64,000 nt of DNA from Tubulanus polymorphus (Eukaryota; Nemertea; Palaeonemertea; Tubulaniformes; Tubulanidae), in assembly GCF_964204645.1 (NCBI RefSeq), contig NC_134027.1, positions 9,846,485-9,910,484 of the forward strand. The letters run 5' to 3'. Of the stretch, positions 1 to 12,145 are shown in pieces. The position numbers and the translations under genes were made by a program. The first letter of the stretch is position 1. The number at the start of each line of letters is the position of its first letter. The notes below the pieces were generated by a model. The model did not search any database, had not been told where the DNA came from, and was given only the letters and a program-made list of their open reading frames with translations.

Positions 1-1696
1 GTTAGGGTACTTTTGTCCCGTATTGTTGGGTCATTTTTTTCTCTTTTTTAAAAACTATCCGTGATGTGTATTGTATCATATTTCATCTGTCCATGGATGG
101 ATTTTGACAACTTCAGCAACATTCCAACCGCATAAATCTCTAGTTTTCAGTTATGTAAAAATCATTTCTCAAATTTACAACAATGCGACATGAGAGCGAT
201 ATAAAAATCGGTGGTCAGATTTTGCCGTGCGCATAGAAATCCAGGGTACTGAACTTTGAAGTTCGTTATTTTCAGGAATAATTTTCTAAAAAATCCAAAC
301 ATATCAAGCACTGTGCGCATAAACACCCCCTTTTAGGTGAACTTTGAAATTTTAAGATATCTTGCCTAGTTTTTTTCCTATGGCTCTTTAACTGCAGCGC
401 GTGTATTGTCATTCCGAGATTTGGCGCTGTTTTCTTTGCGTGTATTTCAGTATATGGGTGTTATTCCTTCATTTTCACTACACTTGTCTCTACGGAAAAT
501 GGTTTTAATTGTTGGTACGAGTATCAGGTTTAAATATCACGTCGTTTATGCAATATAATAGATCGAAGACATTAGAGATGTTGGGGTTTAAGGGATTTTT
601 CTGACCAGTTTTAGCAGCGAGACTGAGCGGCATTTTGATCACGCATTCGAAGTTGCGCGCGGGAAGAGAATATATGGGCCTATATTGAGATGGAAGAAGA
701 AAAAAAATATAACACTCAAAGTCGAGTATGATGACCATTTAAATCAGTAGTCTATCAATAAATTTACATAATCTACTGAAATTAGATGGATGGAGAAGTG
801 GTCAAAAAGCAGGACAAATGGGGTGGGGCAAATATTCAGCTACTTTCTATGAATACTTTCTATTAAGTACACTCAAGATTGATTAGATTGGGAAGAAAAT
901 ATAGGAAAACGTTTTCTTGTTTTGGTGGTGAAATATCAAGTATCAAGTTCGAATGTCAGACGCAGATGATAAAAAGTAAAAAGTGACATCTACCATCACA
1001 AAAAACGCAAGAAGTGTGTGGATTGCATTTACAACAAAAGAGTGATATTTTGGGTTTTCTTGGGTGCATGGACGTAAGCCTCTGCCTGCCGTAAAAGCGG
1101 CTACCATTACAGCCATTACGAACTAGCGCCGGAGAACGGAATACAGTATTAATGCCGTAATATTTAAACCTGATACTCGTACCAACAATTAAAACCATTT
1201 TCCGTAGAGACAAGTGTAGTGAAAATGAAGGAATAACACCCATATACTGAAATACACGCAAAGAAAACAGCGCCAAATCTCGGAATGACAATACACGCGC
1301 TGCAGTTAAAGAGCCATAGGAAAAAAACTAGGTAAGATATCTTAAAATTTCAAAGTTCACCTAAAAGGGGGTGTTTATGCGCACAGTGCTTGATATGTTT
1401 GGATTTTTTAGAAAATTATTTCTGAAAATAACGAACTTCAAAGTTCAGTACCCTGGATTTCTATGCGCACGGCAAAAACTGACCACCGATTTTTATATCG
1501 CTCTCATGTCGCATTGTTGTAAATTTGAGAAATGATTTTTACATAACTGAAAACTAGAGATTTATGCGGTTTGAATGTTGCTGAAGTTGTCAAAATCCAT
1601 CCATGGACAGATGAAATATGATACAATACACGTCACGGATAGTTTTTAAAAAAGAGAAAAAAATGACCCAACAATACGGGACAAAAGTACCCTAAC
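1..1696. mobile_element. Fold-back element with long inverted arms
   Basis: Bases 1-541 are repeated in inverted orientation at about 1157-1696 with only scattered single-base differences (for example at the CCGTGATGTG/CCGTGACGTG position). They flank a unique loop of about 615 bp (542-1156). The visible outer end reads GTTAGGGTACTTTTGTCCCG, mirrored at 1677-1696. No transposase-like reading frame is visible, so this looks like a non-autonomous fold-back or long-TIR DNA element. The left end coincides with the start of the window, so the true boundary and any target duplication cannot be seen. The near identity of the arms suggests a recent origin or gene conversion between them. Confidence 0.85.
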
Positions 1697-2670
1697 AAAA
1701 TGGCGGCTAGCAACTGTAAAATGGTTTATTGCGATCCTATTGCTTCGCGAGAACATTCTGCAATGGTGTTAATTGCTTCTGCCATTTCTCTTTTGAGACC
1801 AGGGCTAGACCCTGATGGCAATATGAGGAGACATTTTCACCGACAATTTTGCACCACGCGATCGATCAGTTCTCGCTTACTTAACCGTATGTAAGATTTT
1901 GCCTACAATGGCCGCAAAGATTAACACTCAATGATTTCTACAGTAATTGTTTATTAGTTCCTGGCCACTTGCATGAACAGAATATGACATGCGAACAAGT
2001 TCACAAAATTTGTTCAAGCGTTAAAGAATCATTGATCTTGGGAACTATTTTTTCGAATGATAAATATCAGTAATCTACACGGACCTGAACCGGATCTTTT
2101 TAATGATCATTACTACATGCGCAATCGTTACCGCGGTCACGGTCTGTTTTGTGTGGCGGTGACGTTTGATAATGTTTAAGCAAAGTTAACTGCTCTTAGT
2201 CGCGCCTTTGCGCGTCTTAACGTTATTAATCCGCGATCTAACAAACAAGGACACGATGCTGAATAAAAAAGCATTTTCTATTTCTATTCTATATCCGCAC
2301 AGCGACTTTCTGCGCGCTTATAATGTAGTCTTCAGGATACTATACAACAAAATGATAGAACATATACACAACATATTGACTCACAAGAAGTATGTCCAAA
2401 GGTGGATTTAGGTAGTGGACCGGATGGACTGATTTTAAAAAGACTTAAAGTAAATCCGAACGAGCTCCGTTAATGGCCAGAAAATCCCCTTTGTTCTTCA
2501 ACGTTCTGTGGTAGAACCACCAAAACCTCTACCAATGCTTTGCTGGCAGCCCTCGCATTCACAAATCTCCCCTTTTCAAATTTAGTGCCCTTTACAATTT
2601 GCAGGTACACCCCCTTCAAAGAATCCTAGATCCACCCTTGCTGTCTGATCTCTTGGGATTCGGCCTGCCG
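1697..2670. other. Non-coding, 3' of the lectin gene
   Basis: No gene is recognised. Bases 1690-1736 resemble 19588-19635 across the end of the fold-back arm. Bases about 2560-2640 resemble a short dispersed repeat ending in a 'gatccaccc' box that recurs near 26050-26330 and 28470-28610. I see no canonical AATAAA or ATTAAA for the minus-strand lectin gene between 2420 and 2670. Confidence 0.5.
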
Positions 2671-2891
2671 TTAAGGTATCTCACAAATGAAAGATTTCAT
2701 CCGAGAGCAAGAGTCGTCGTCCCAAAGATGATTAGCATTGCTCCACATGGTACAGCAACATTGATTTGAACTACTGGGCTGACCCGATTGAAACGAATCG
2801 TAACCCATCACTGACAAGTCCGAGATCCACACCCAACCTTGCGGCGGTGCCAATTGACATCGATAGTCATATCCGCCAATGAAAAGGTTTG
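2671..2891 (-). CDS. Alternative terminal exon E3b of the lectin gene
   Basis: The acceptor is TTTTTCCAG at 2900-2892, opening in phase 1 (CA AAC CTT). It encodes 72 residues plus stop: NLFIGGYDYRC, GWVWISD, GQPSSS, a CCC run, NHLWDD, and FICEIP. It is the same length as E3a. Internal alignment needs a two-residue shift before QPSS that is compensated before NHLWDD, so equal length was kept despite indels. The loop between the WIGL-like and WDD motifs, the part that normally contacts ligand, is the most different. Confidence 0.85.
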
Positions 2892-5655
2892 CTGGAAAAA
2901 ATACACAAGCAAAGTATTATCAAATTGATTCGTGCCACGTAACGTTGTTTCTTGGGGCGGGGACCAGTTGACTTAATTTGTACCGGTATATTCAACTGTT
3001 GATATCGTTAATCGACCAATCTACACGAAGTGCAACTAGACTTTATCATTTGCCAAAAGGTATTCATCCAAAACGAAAGGTTTACTAGATTTTCTATCTT
3101 CGGCTAGTTCCTTTTTTGTCTCAGTGTTTTATTGATGGAATGAATAGTAGAAGAACCAGGTTTCATCGCGCATTCTAAAATATGTGCCTATTTCAACATC
3201 AATGGACCTGTAGACTATGTTGAATTGGCATCCGCTTATGATATATGATAGTAGATGTATGTGAAGTAAAATTGAGTGCACAAAACATGGCTTGTACAAT
3301 ACAGAGTTTCAAGGTATTTCACAGATGAACTTCGCATTCTTTGAACAGTCGAAATCATCCCATAGATGATTTTCCCATAAACCGATACATTTCTGTTGAA
3401 GGCTGCTCGGCTGGCCGTTGCAAAATGTTGAATATATGGATACCGTACGATCCGACGCCCAAGCCCAAATACGGTCAGCGGTCGATTGTGCATTCGGGCT
3501 AATGTCGTAACATCCAATAAGTAAATAATCTGAAAATCAGAACGTATCGTGGTTGGTGCGACTAACATTTATGGGGTAAGCCGTGAGGATCGTGCTAAAC
3601 ATTTTGCTCGGAGGAGATTAAGGAATCACACGAAATACATGTATTGAGTATTTGTTTTGGAATGGAGAAGCTGTAATCAAAGAACGCACACGCCAAAGAG
3701 ATTGATGGCTATAATTTCAATATATCGAAAGTAAAAAAATGTATATACTCCATTGGATGACAGGAACTAATGATTTCAAATCAAATTAATCTCTTCAATG
3801 TTTTTAGAAAAATCGAATTTGAAATTTTCATAAATATATGATGCAATCAGATTGTATGTTCTGTGGACTATCATTTCCTTGGTAAAATTTCAACTCTTTG
3901 ACCACATGGAGCATAATCTTGGATAGGACATACACACATGAACTACGCGCGAGTAGGCCGAATTGTAATACGACATTTCTTACCCTGTTGATAATAGGAG
4001 TTCGTGAATTTGCGAAGTTTTTCGAAAATACCCTTAGTGCGAGGTTCTGCCAGTCTACCTTTGATATCGGGACACCAACTGTCCTTAGCCTGATACCAAC
4101 TGGACGGTAGCGTGTTGTTTACGTGGAAACATGACGTCTCGATCAAAGTGTACCCAGCTCGACACGTTCTCACTAAAACAACAAACGCAGCTTATGAGAC
4201 GAGTAATTGCATCGCACACGAATTGATTTATATTTTCTCAGAAGCTGATATGCACCATTGGCACCTTTTCGAGTGTTTGTGAAATTCTTGAAAAAACGAT
4301 TGGATTGCATTGTGTCGTCGGAATTCATTTCGCGGTGGGTTTTGTTTATCTTCGACACGCTAGCGGTGCTATTCTTAAGATAATTAAGTGCTCTCTTGCA
4401 ATGAATGCGTTTGATGAATGATGGTGTCGTGAAACTCTTCGCTTTTTATTAGAATTTGATTGCACGGAAAAATTCCCAGCCATTCACGACAACACGAGTG
4501 TAACATCGTCGCTGTAACGTTGTCGTTGAAATATCTAACATGATTGGATTCAACAGTTTAAATTTGAATAAATTCCTGAGAGCTACGTCCTTGAGGGATA
4601 GAATGAAAAATGAAAGGCGTACAATTAATATGACCTGTTTTCTTTCTTACTTCCGGATCTAGATAGACTTAGAACGTTGTCCAGTCAGTCGCAAAGTGCA
4701 AAAAATTTTAGAAATATGTCTTTTTGTTGCTCGATCCATGCAAATTATCATGGAATGAGCATGGAGAAAATAAGAAGTTGGATGAGGTTTGAATTGACTA
4801 CGTATCTGGATATCAATGCCTCAGATGTTCCCACTCTCACAAGGATCAAATCTATGCACAGCATATGCGAATATGCTTCCATGAAAATGTACAATCGCGG
4901 ACAGATACTTTTAACTCGATAAAAAACTGAGAAGTGTTTATAAAACAGAAAGCCTCAGATATTCAAAATTGATGCATTTCTAGCATATCCCGTCATTGAA
5001 GGCCTTTAAAGGATACGGGAGATGTTCATCGTCGCCAAAAGCTGGTAGTTAGGTCAGTGAACTACGACGTTTTTAGCACGGAAATACGTGTGGTTATCCT
5101 GGCCCCTAAAAACTTATTTCCAAAATAAAATAGTGTACGAACTATGAAATTTCTAAGGTGCAAGCCTATGCATATTCTATAAGAAATGACCAAATTTTCT
5201 AAAGGACACTTACTCGAAAGGCCATTCCTTTGAACGTCTGCGAGCTTGCTTCTGCAATTCTTCTGACTTAAAAGTGACTGGGGCTGCTCTTGATATATTG
5301 GGTTTTAAGTATTACGAACTGTATTGCCATATATTTCCGTCTTACCTTTCCAATGGATGGTTTTTATTTTTTCATAAATGGCTTCCTCGTAAATCGCGAT
5401 CCTGTATAAAGTACACTTTCCGCCAGAAAATACCAAACCCTGACAGGCGACGCCATCGGTGGAACATTGTTTTGCACATGATACCAAATCTTTTGCCGTT
5501 TGAACTGGGTACGTCTTCGACTGACTGAGACTAACATTTTTTCGAATGTACCGATCAGTCCTGATATCGGAGAACGCCTTCGAAAACAGACAGATGAACG
5601 TGACCGTTACCAAATTCATTAACGGCGGCATTACCGGTATTACTGTTTTAAGCAT
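2671..5655 (-). CDS. Secreted PAN/apple + C-type lectin domain protein with alternative last exons
   Basis: Exons on the minus strand: E1 5655-5346, E2 4172-3984, then either E3a 3529-3309 or E3b 2891-2671. E1 encodes a signal peptide (hydrophobic stretch from the Met at 5619) and a PAN/apple-type segment with four cysteines (SCAKQC...VACQ...KCTLYR). E2 carries the first half of a C-type lectin domain (CRAGYTL, SCFHV, W..A, LAEP). E3a and E3b each carry the second half, ending FICEIP-stop. All junctions are phase 1. From 5655 the E1-E2-E3b product is 239 residues; from 5619 it is 227. The second start gives the neater signal peptide. PAN and C-type lectin domains bind protein or glycan ligands, so an extracellular recognition role, perhaps immune or mucosal, is an inference. 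Calcium-site residues are non-canonical: QPS where QPD/EPN is usual, and WDD where WND is usual. Confidence 0.85.
3128..3133 (-). terminator. Poly(A) signal AATAAA for lectin exon E3a
   Basis: TTTATT on the plus strand, about 175 nt downstream of the E3a stop, lies in the intron that separates E3a from E3b. Confidence 0.5.
3309..3529 (-). CDS. Alternative terminal exon E3a of the lectin gene
   Basis: The acceptor is TGATTTTCAG at 3540-3530, and the exon opens in phase 1 (AT TAT TTA). It encodes 72 residues plus stop: LLIGCYD (WIGL position), IWAWASD, GQPSS, NHLWDD, and DCSKNAKFICEIP. It is 221 nt long, exactly the length of E3b, with the same phase and the same terminal peptide. A candidate poly(A) signal (AATAAA, minus strand 3133-3128) lies about 175 nt after the stop. 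The exon can therefore end a transcript on its own or be skipped in favour of E3b. Confidence 0.85.
4954..5022. repeat. Short dispersed repeat, copy 1
   Basis: It shares the core AGCATATCCCGTCATTGAAG and flanking bases with 7915-7998. This copy sits in intron 1 of the lectin gene; the other lies in intron 13 of NELFCD. Confidence 0.7.
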
Positions 5656-6648
5656 CAATCATCGACGTAAAATGAACTGATATTTTGCTCAGCGAAAAAT
5701 CTCGACGTATCGGTAGTTTGTGCGCAACGCGTTATCAAGTCACTTTCTTTAGTTGTCACAAACGTCTTAAGCAAGAGAGCCAGGTTTTATGACTCGCATT
5801 AGAAAGTCCTAGTTGCAGAAATGTGTCTAGCGGTTTTATTTTCCCAGAAAAGAATTCTCGATGCGTTTGCACGCTTCGCTAACGAGGCAGTAAATTGTAT
5901 CTTTTTCGTTGTCACAATCCTCCCTCCTTGGCTAGAATGTCGATCTAGCATTTCCCAGGTTACTCGCATAAGTATACTACTTACTATGATGTTGGGAGAG
6001 TTTATGACGTAGAGTACCAGCTCTTGTCTTCCCTGGTTCATGTTACATATCGATGTTTATCCGTTTAGTATTTGGATAGCGAGTATTCCCAAGCAGAATA
6101 TTAAATTCCAGGTGTACATTCTAATCAAAATCCTTATCATGGTTGCTCACATGTCCTGATGCCAGATATTTTTATTTCTCAAACAGCTCATTCTTTTCAA
6201 GGTATGGACATCAAAATAATTATCGGTTTAATGATGAGTCGAGAGTTGTGGAGTGGAAGACATAACCAAAGTAAGATGACGCAGAATGGACTATAGTATT
6301 CCATTTAAAAACAACGCAGAGCAAGAAGTGTGAAGTGTAATGAATTTTATTTTTTTCTTAAAATTCAATTACATTTATACATAAATAAATCACCATATCA
6401 ACGACACTTTTTCTACTAGAATGCAGTAATTTTTGTTTAATGTATATACATAAAGAAATTATCTGTTGAATGCTTTTATGTTTGCTTAGATGCTGATGTC
6501 CCATAATGTCTTGTTCAAACAACGAAAGTCTTTGGATCTCCTTCAGCAAAATGTGGCAGTGAGTCTCCTCTGAGACTGAGATACTTCTATCACGAAATAA
6601 TTCGATGTAAATGCAATTGTAATCACTGATTGTAGGTCCAATACAACT
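5656..6648. other. Intergenic, lectin 5' side to NELFCD 3' UTR
   Basis: No exon is recognised between the lectin start and the NELFCD stop. The right part, from about 6346, is likely NELFCD 3' UTR (minus strand). Confidence 0.5.
6346..6351 (-). terminator. Poly(A) signal AATAAA for NELFCD
   Basis: TTTATT on the plus strand, about 300 nt beyond the NELFCD stop at 6649. Confidence 0.6.
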
Positions 6649-9600
6649 TCAGCCGATGTAACCACTTTTGCAATGTGCTAGAAGAAAAGAAATCAATGGT
6701 ATTAAATTGTTAATAATGAAAGTTAATAATTGTGATTTTTCTAAAGGGAGCGTTTGAATAGAACGCATAATACAATTTTGCCATTTCTAGACCCCCCAGA
6801 CCACCCTTTGTAGACCCCCCCCCATTCTAAGACCCTTAGCATTAGCATTAACTTAAACCTGTAGGCTAAAGGCTTAAGTTAATGTTAATGCTTTCTCTCG
6901 AGGACTAACACTGCGTACCGATAAACTGTGAAACCGGATCAGATCCATCTTCGTTTTGTAACATTCCGGTAACGTCTTTATTCTCGATCAACGGCAAGAA
7001 TAGCTGCATAAACTCGGGCGTGTACGGTGCGGCGATCACATCGAGCACCTTAATTCAACGATATGAAAATCAACTTCGGTCATTTCGAAAAAGAATGAAA
7101 CAAAGTAAATCAAATATAGTGGAACCTCGTTACAATGAACTTTATGGGACCAGAAAACCTGTTCTTTATAACCGATAGTTCGGTATTTCCAGTATAAAAT
7201 TATTGTTTTATGAAATTATGTTCCTATATTCTAGGTTTGTGATAACCGATAGATTGTTATATCCGCCGTCAACGAGGTTCCACTGTAGAAATGGACAACA
7301 ATTAAGCACATTATACTATGAGTTACTAAAATGCATTGCATGGCAACCCCTATAATTGAAAGAAGTAGCTATCAGACTACTTTAAGATGGATTTAGAATT
7401 ATCAAATTGTTAAATTCAGCCATCGAAATAACAAATTTTTCGATTTAACTTAAGTACGGTACATGTATTAACGTATTTCACATAGCTTCAAATCAATTAA
7501 ACAAATATCATATAATCATAAAAGACGAAGCTCAGAATTCTAGGGTATTTTGCACCTTAAATTTTGATTTCCTGATTATAAGGGTATATCTAATGGATTT
7601 AAGGACCCGTAGGAATCCTGATATAGTATACTATATACCTCTATAACGAAGTGTCTGATTAGTGATATATCAGTTTCCTGTCGTTCCCAGCAAGATTTGA
7701 TATAACTGATCACTGGAAGCACGCATCCTCTACTCAATAAATGAACCATACGATCTAATAGTGTTTTCTTAAGTTCCAACTGAAAAAAACGGGTATTCAA
7801 GTTTTCGGCATAATCAAACGTATGTATACGGCTTCCACCAACCCTGTATAATACAGGGTTGGAAGCCATGATATATCGATCCAGCCTAATGAAGGGAAAA
7901 TGAGGGGTGTCATAAGTAGCCTCAAAAATTTAAAATTGATACATTTCTATGCATTCCAAGCATATCCCGTCATTGAAGGCCTTTAAAGGGTAGGGTAAAA
8001 TTTTTGCTTTTTTTTTTAGGGACACTGAGCCAATATTACCTGTTCAAGAATCTCCAGGTCATCATATGTTGTCTCAAATAGTCTGATGAGCAGATCAAGA
8101 ACCTTGTTGTGCATCAACATGTGACACGATACAATCTACAACAAATTATAGGTAATTCAATATAGAACTAGAAGCCCAGGAGACACAATATGAATGCAAT
8201 AGCCCACAGGAGGACTTAAGTCCCAAGAGGGCTAAAAATCAACCACAAATTAGAGAACAGAGTACCGGTACTCTGATCCAGTACGAGATATTCTCAGAAA
8301 ACCTACTTCATCAAGTAGAACGAGATGCAGGGGTGTATGGTCTGTGTTCAATTTGAAGTAACTTGCGTCGGATACAGTGCAGTCGACAGCTAGTAACACA
8401 CCCATAGACACAACCGGAAATCTGGAAGACAATACCATAACAATAATCAAAATATCTAATCATCAGTGGTTTCAGCATTCAGCTAAAACTTACGAATAGG
8501 GCTGTTTGAAGAGCTGTTTTATATTATAGAACACCGCTACGACTGGTGAGCAAAATATAAACCGCTTCTTAAATAACTAAAACTAAAACCATATCCATAA
8601 CTTACTTGATGCACTGAAAGAGAGTACCAATATCAGCGAGCAGTTCCGAAGAACCTTTATTTTCACAGCACAATACGTGGGCCTTTTCTATCGCTTGAAT
8701 CGTAGGTTTGAGTTCGTCTTTGTTGATATTTTTTCTTTGGCCCTTTGAAAAAGATTATCGAATCTTGCAATGAGAACTGAGAACACTTATAAATATGTAT
8801 CATATTGGATTAACGCTAATAGCCTACAAATATTGATGGCTTTTAGATACCTTTTTATACGTCTCTATAACGCTGACGGCGTACGCATGAATGTATATAT
8901 ACTTCGATTTATGATCCTGGTTGATCTTCGAGCCCGGTTTGAACAAAGCCACATTGAACATATCTATAAAACAACATTCAAACAGTTGAGATTAAAATGA
9001 AGCTAGCCAAATCATGACAAATGCACTGTACATGTATATGTCTTACAATGCCTGTAGCTAGAGAGTAGATCAAGACAATGATTAATTACCTAATAACTGC
9101 GGGGATCGTACCAGCTCAACAGGAGGCGGATCTGGTCCGGTGTACATTTTGTACAGCTAAAAACAATAACGAATAGAAAGATAAACGTGTAAATAAATCA
9201 CACAAAATTGAAACCGAAATTTTTCACAATAACCTCCAATAATCTTTAACTGAAGGATTACAGGGAAGTCAAATTTTCTTAGCTGATGAAATAAACAGAA
9301 AAAAAATTATAAAATACATTTACAAAAGGGCCAAAACAAAACAGCTATAGAGGTGACTGCACAAATCACTCGAGGATTGAATCAAATTACCACAGTTATA
9401 TCAGCCGGATTAAGCGCCCTTCTTGACAACATAGCGGATAATGCTTGACAGGCCCGGGGATAGGCAGCCGCGCCACTCAGTGCCATCGTTATAGGTGTAA
9501 CATCTAATCCCCTGAAAATATTTCAAAATGGTTTGGAATTTTCTAACGTATATTAACATTTGATTCATTTGTAATATCTAAGATCAGACTGGACTTTTAA

Positions 9601-12145
9601 ACAGCAAGTTGAAAACAATCTATGTATCTGCTGGTACAATCACAATGTACCTCTTTTCACAGGGTCAGCAAGTTATTTTAGCAAATTCTTGCATCATGCA
9701 TTTCTGATTAGAGTTATACTTATATGCTGACTAGTAGAACTATTTCCAAAGATAAAAATATTTTCTCAGGAACTGCATCGTCCTAAACAATATGTACCTT
9801 TCCAATGCACTCTTCTGCAACTCCTGACAAAGCCGGCGTATGTTCGAACCACCTTTATTCTCCTGCGCTAGTATATGCATTAGAACCTGGCTGTACAAGT
9901 ACGTATGTTCTCCGTGACACAACATTTTCTAAAAATAAAAGTAAACTTATCCATACTGAGTTCAATTCTAACCTTATGATATTGTTTGATAAATTGTACT
10001 GGAGCGTAAACTAGTATCAGAATGAACAGATTTTAAATGCCGAAATGTTTTTTGTTTTCATTCTGATGTATGTCGAAATTTTGCTATACTAAGGCCTAGA
10101 GAACTTCCTTTAAAAGTGACATTTTCAGCTTTACCGGTAGAAAAAATTGAAACCTAAATTAAACTCACTGTGAATTCAGGTAAATTCTTCTTAATTGCTT
10201 CTTCCCCGCCGGATATAAATGACTTGATGGATGTGCGAATCACTCGCGAGAACACCTCGATCTGATGACATGCCGTAGAAACTGTTGTGATTTCGCCTTG
10301 AAATCCGGCATCAGAAATCAACTTTGAATTGAAAAGAAAATTGATCAACTAGAAATTACAGCATTACAAATGGACAGACACATCAGGTTAGAAGTGTAGA
10401 AAATAGGTCCTATGACCCTTTTGATTCTAAATGAATAAAGATACATGAAGTAAGGTAAACTATGTGTAAGACAGATGTCTTAGGACTGGGTGATTTTCTA
10501 TGATTTTCTATGACTTTAGATTGTAAATTGTGACTTCAAGAGCTCAATCATAGTACTAGGCCTATATATCTTATCTTACATGACAACTGCAAAGGTGAAG
10601 CCTACACACACCTCACCCTATTTTAGCCTGATTGGTTCAATGACGGAAATATCATAATGTTGCTAAAAAGCTTCTATGTCCGACTTATAAATGATTTTTT
10701 AATTTTAATACATTTCGAATCATAAAACAACTAACTACATTTTTTGGGACAGGACTACAATTGAAAATGAGGAGAAAAGGGCCCAATATTTTCATACAAA
10801 CTATTTATCTGACTAATGCATGGTTTACTGTACTATATATGTGAGAATATCGTACTTTAATTACGTATGAATAGCGCTTATAGTACCTTAATCGTGAAAT
10901 TCAACATGAGACAGTCAGGGTATTCCTCCGCCAGTTTATAAAACAATGAACGCCATGTTGCATGCTCTATCATCTCGGCTAACCAGGATGGAGTCTGAAA
11001 AAGAAAACATTTTGGATTGCTATACAGTGATGAATTAACTATCCCACGTAATGAGCAAAACAGAACTGAAATACAGACTTCCATCAGAAAGGATGGAAGC
11101 TTCAATTAACTTATTATATAAGCTTTGATTTTCTAGTTAAATTGAGGATTTCTGGAGGCAGCCATAATTTTTTCTCGTATAGATATAGGCCTATTGTTAT
11201 CATATGAATGGATTGAGAATCAAGGACAAGTAACATACTTCTCCCTCATCGGAGAATATAGAATCGGCTTTCTTTGGATCAAAATGTTTCAGGATCATTT
11301 GCTTAAGGTGATCTTCGACCATTTCTTGCACATCTTTGATATCGGTTCCTGAAAAAATAAACCCCATTGTCAGTAGAAACAAGGCAAGAGTGTTCATCCA
11401 CCTATTTTGAAACTGGGTAAGCGTGCGGAAGCGTGAAAATAGGTAAGACTTACCAACAAGAATGAGCCATTCAGCTAGTAAGTTAGCAGTTTGCGCAATC
11501 GCTACATAATTATCCGATAGAAGAGCGACGACTTGTTCTGGGTTACCTCCTGCTTGGAAATAACTGAAAAGATTGAGAAAAAACCCAGCTCTTTAAACTT
11601 GTGTGACGTTTACTACTGAGTTGACAATCAGTCCAGAAGAAATTTTATACCGTTTGAGGGTGTTAAAAACTCCAGGTTCCATAATGAAATCATTAGTAGA
11701 GAATTCTTGAATACATTCTTCCTGTATAATATGATCATTCTCTTCATCATGTTCTGCTTCATGTTCTGGAGACTGAAAAGAAAGCACCAAAATAATTGTA
11801 TTTCTGAAATCCGATCCCAAATATTTTTAGTGCAGTTTTAGATCATTTCTGCAAACTCTTATTGGAAATGATTACGGACACAATTGGGATGTAACGCCAC
11901 AGTTGTTGATTTAAAGTAGGCCTATGAAGTATCCAACCATCTATCTTTTGGGAACAGTTAAGCCTAACTTAAAATGGTTGATAAAGACCACTACTACAGA
12001 GGCCTACGCCACGGTAACCCAACCCCCGGCCAAACTAAATGATAACAATTCTGCAGCAACCAAAAACAGGAACGTCAATGATTAAATCACGACTTACACC
12101 AAGATCATGGTCTTCATCCCAAGCATCTTCGTATTCAAATGACAT
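6649..12145 (-). CDS. NELFCD: Negative elongation factor complex subunit C/D (TH1)
   Basis: Sixteen exons: 12145-12098, 11772-11651, 11563-11454, 11348-11239, 10994-10887, 10321-10169, 9928-9798, 9511-9391, 9156-9090, 8963-8851, 8742-8606, 8421-8307, 8135-8040, 7779-7639, 7048-6919, 6677-6649. The lengths total 1731 nt (576 residues), close to the human protein of about 580-590. Strongly conserved TH1 stretches include [84 protein letters not shown] and [10 protein letters not shown]. It ends [16 protein letters not shown] is a core subunit of the NELF complex that, with DSIF, holds RNA polymerase II in promoter-proximal pause in the nucleus. The start Met at 12145 opens an acidic N terminus ([16 protein letters not shown]), as in the family. 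The gene is head-to-head with the aGPCR gene, 564 bp apart. Confidence 0.97.
6838..6892. repeat. Perfect-arm hairpin in NELFCD intron 15
   Basis: AGCATTAGCATTAACTTAA (6838-6856) is followed after 17 bp by its near reverse complement TTAAGTTAATGTTAATGCT (6874-6892). It lies 27 bp from the exon 15 donor. Confidence 0.7.
7118..7284. mobile_element. MITE-like element in NELFCD intron 14
   Basis: The terminal inverted repeats are AGTGGAACCTCGTT (7118) and AACGAGGTTCCACT (7271-7284). They flank about 140 bp that also contains inner inverted 'ataaccgatag' motifs. TA dinucleotides at both flanks would fit a Tc1/mariner-type target site. No coding capacity. Confidence 0.75.
7915..7998. repeat. Short dispersed repeat, copy 2
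   Basis: Matches 4954-5022; located in NELFCD intron 13. Confidence 0.65.

Noticed and set aside
956-1291. 111-codon minus-strand frame in the fold-back element
   Set aside because: Spans loop and arm and shows no transposase or other family signature.
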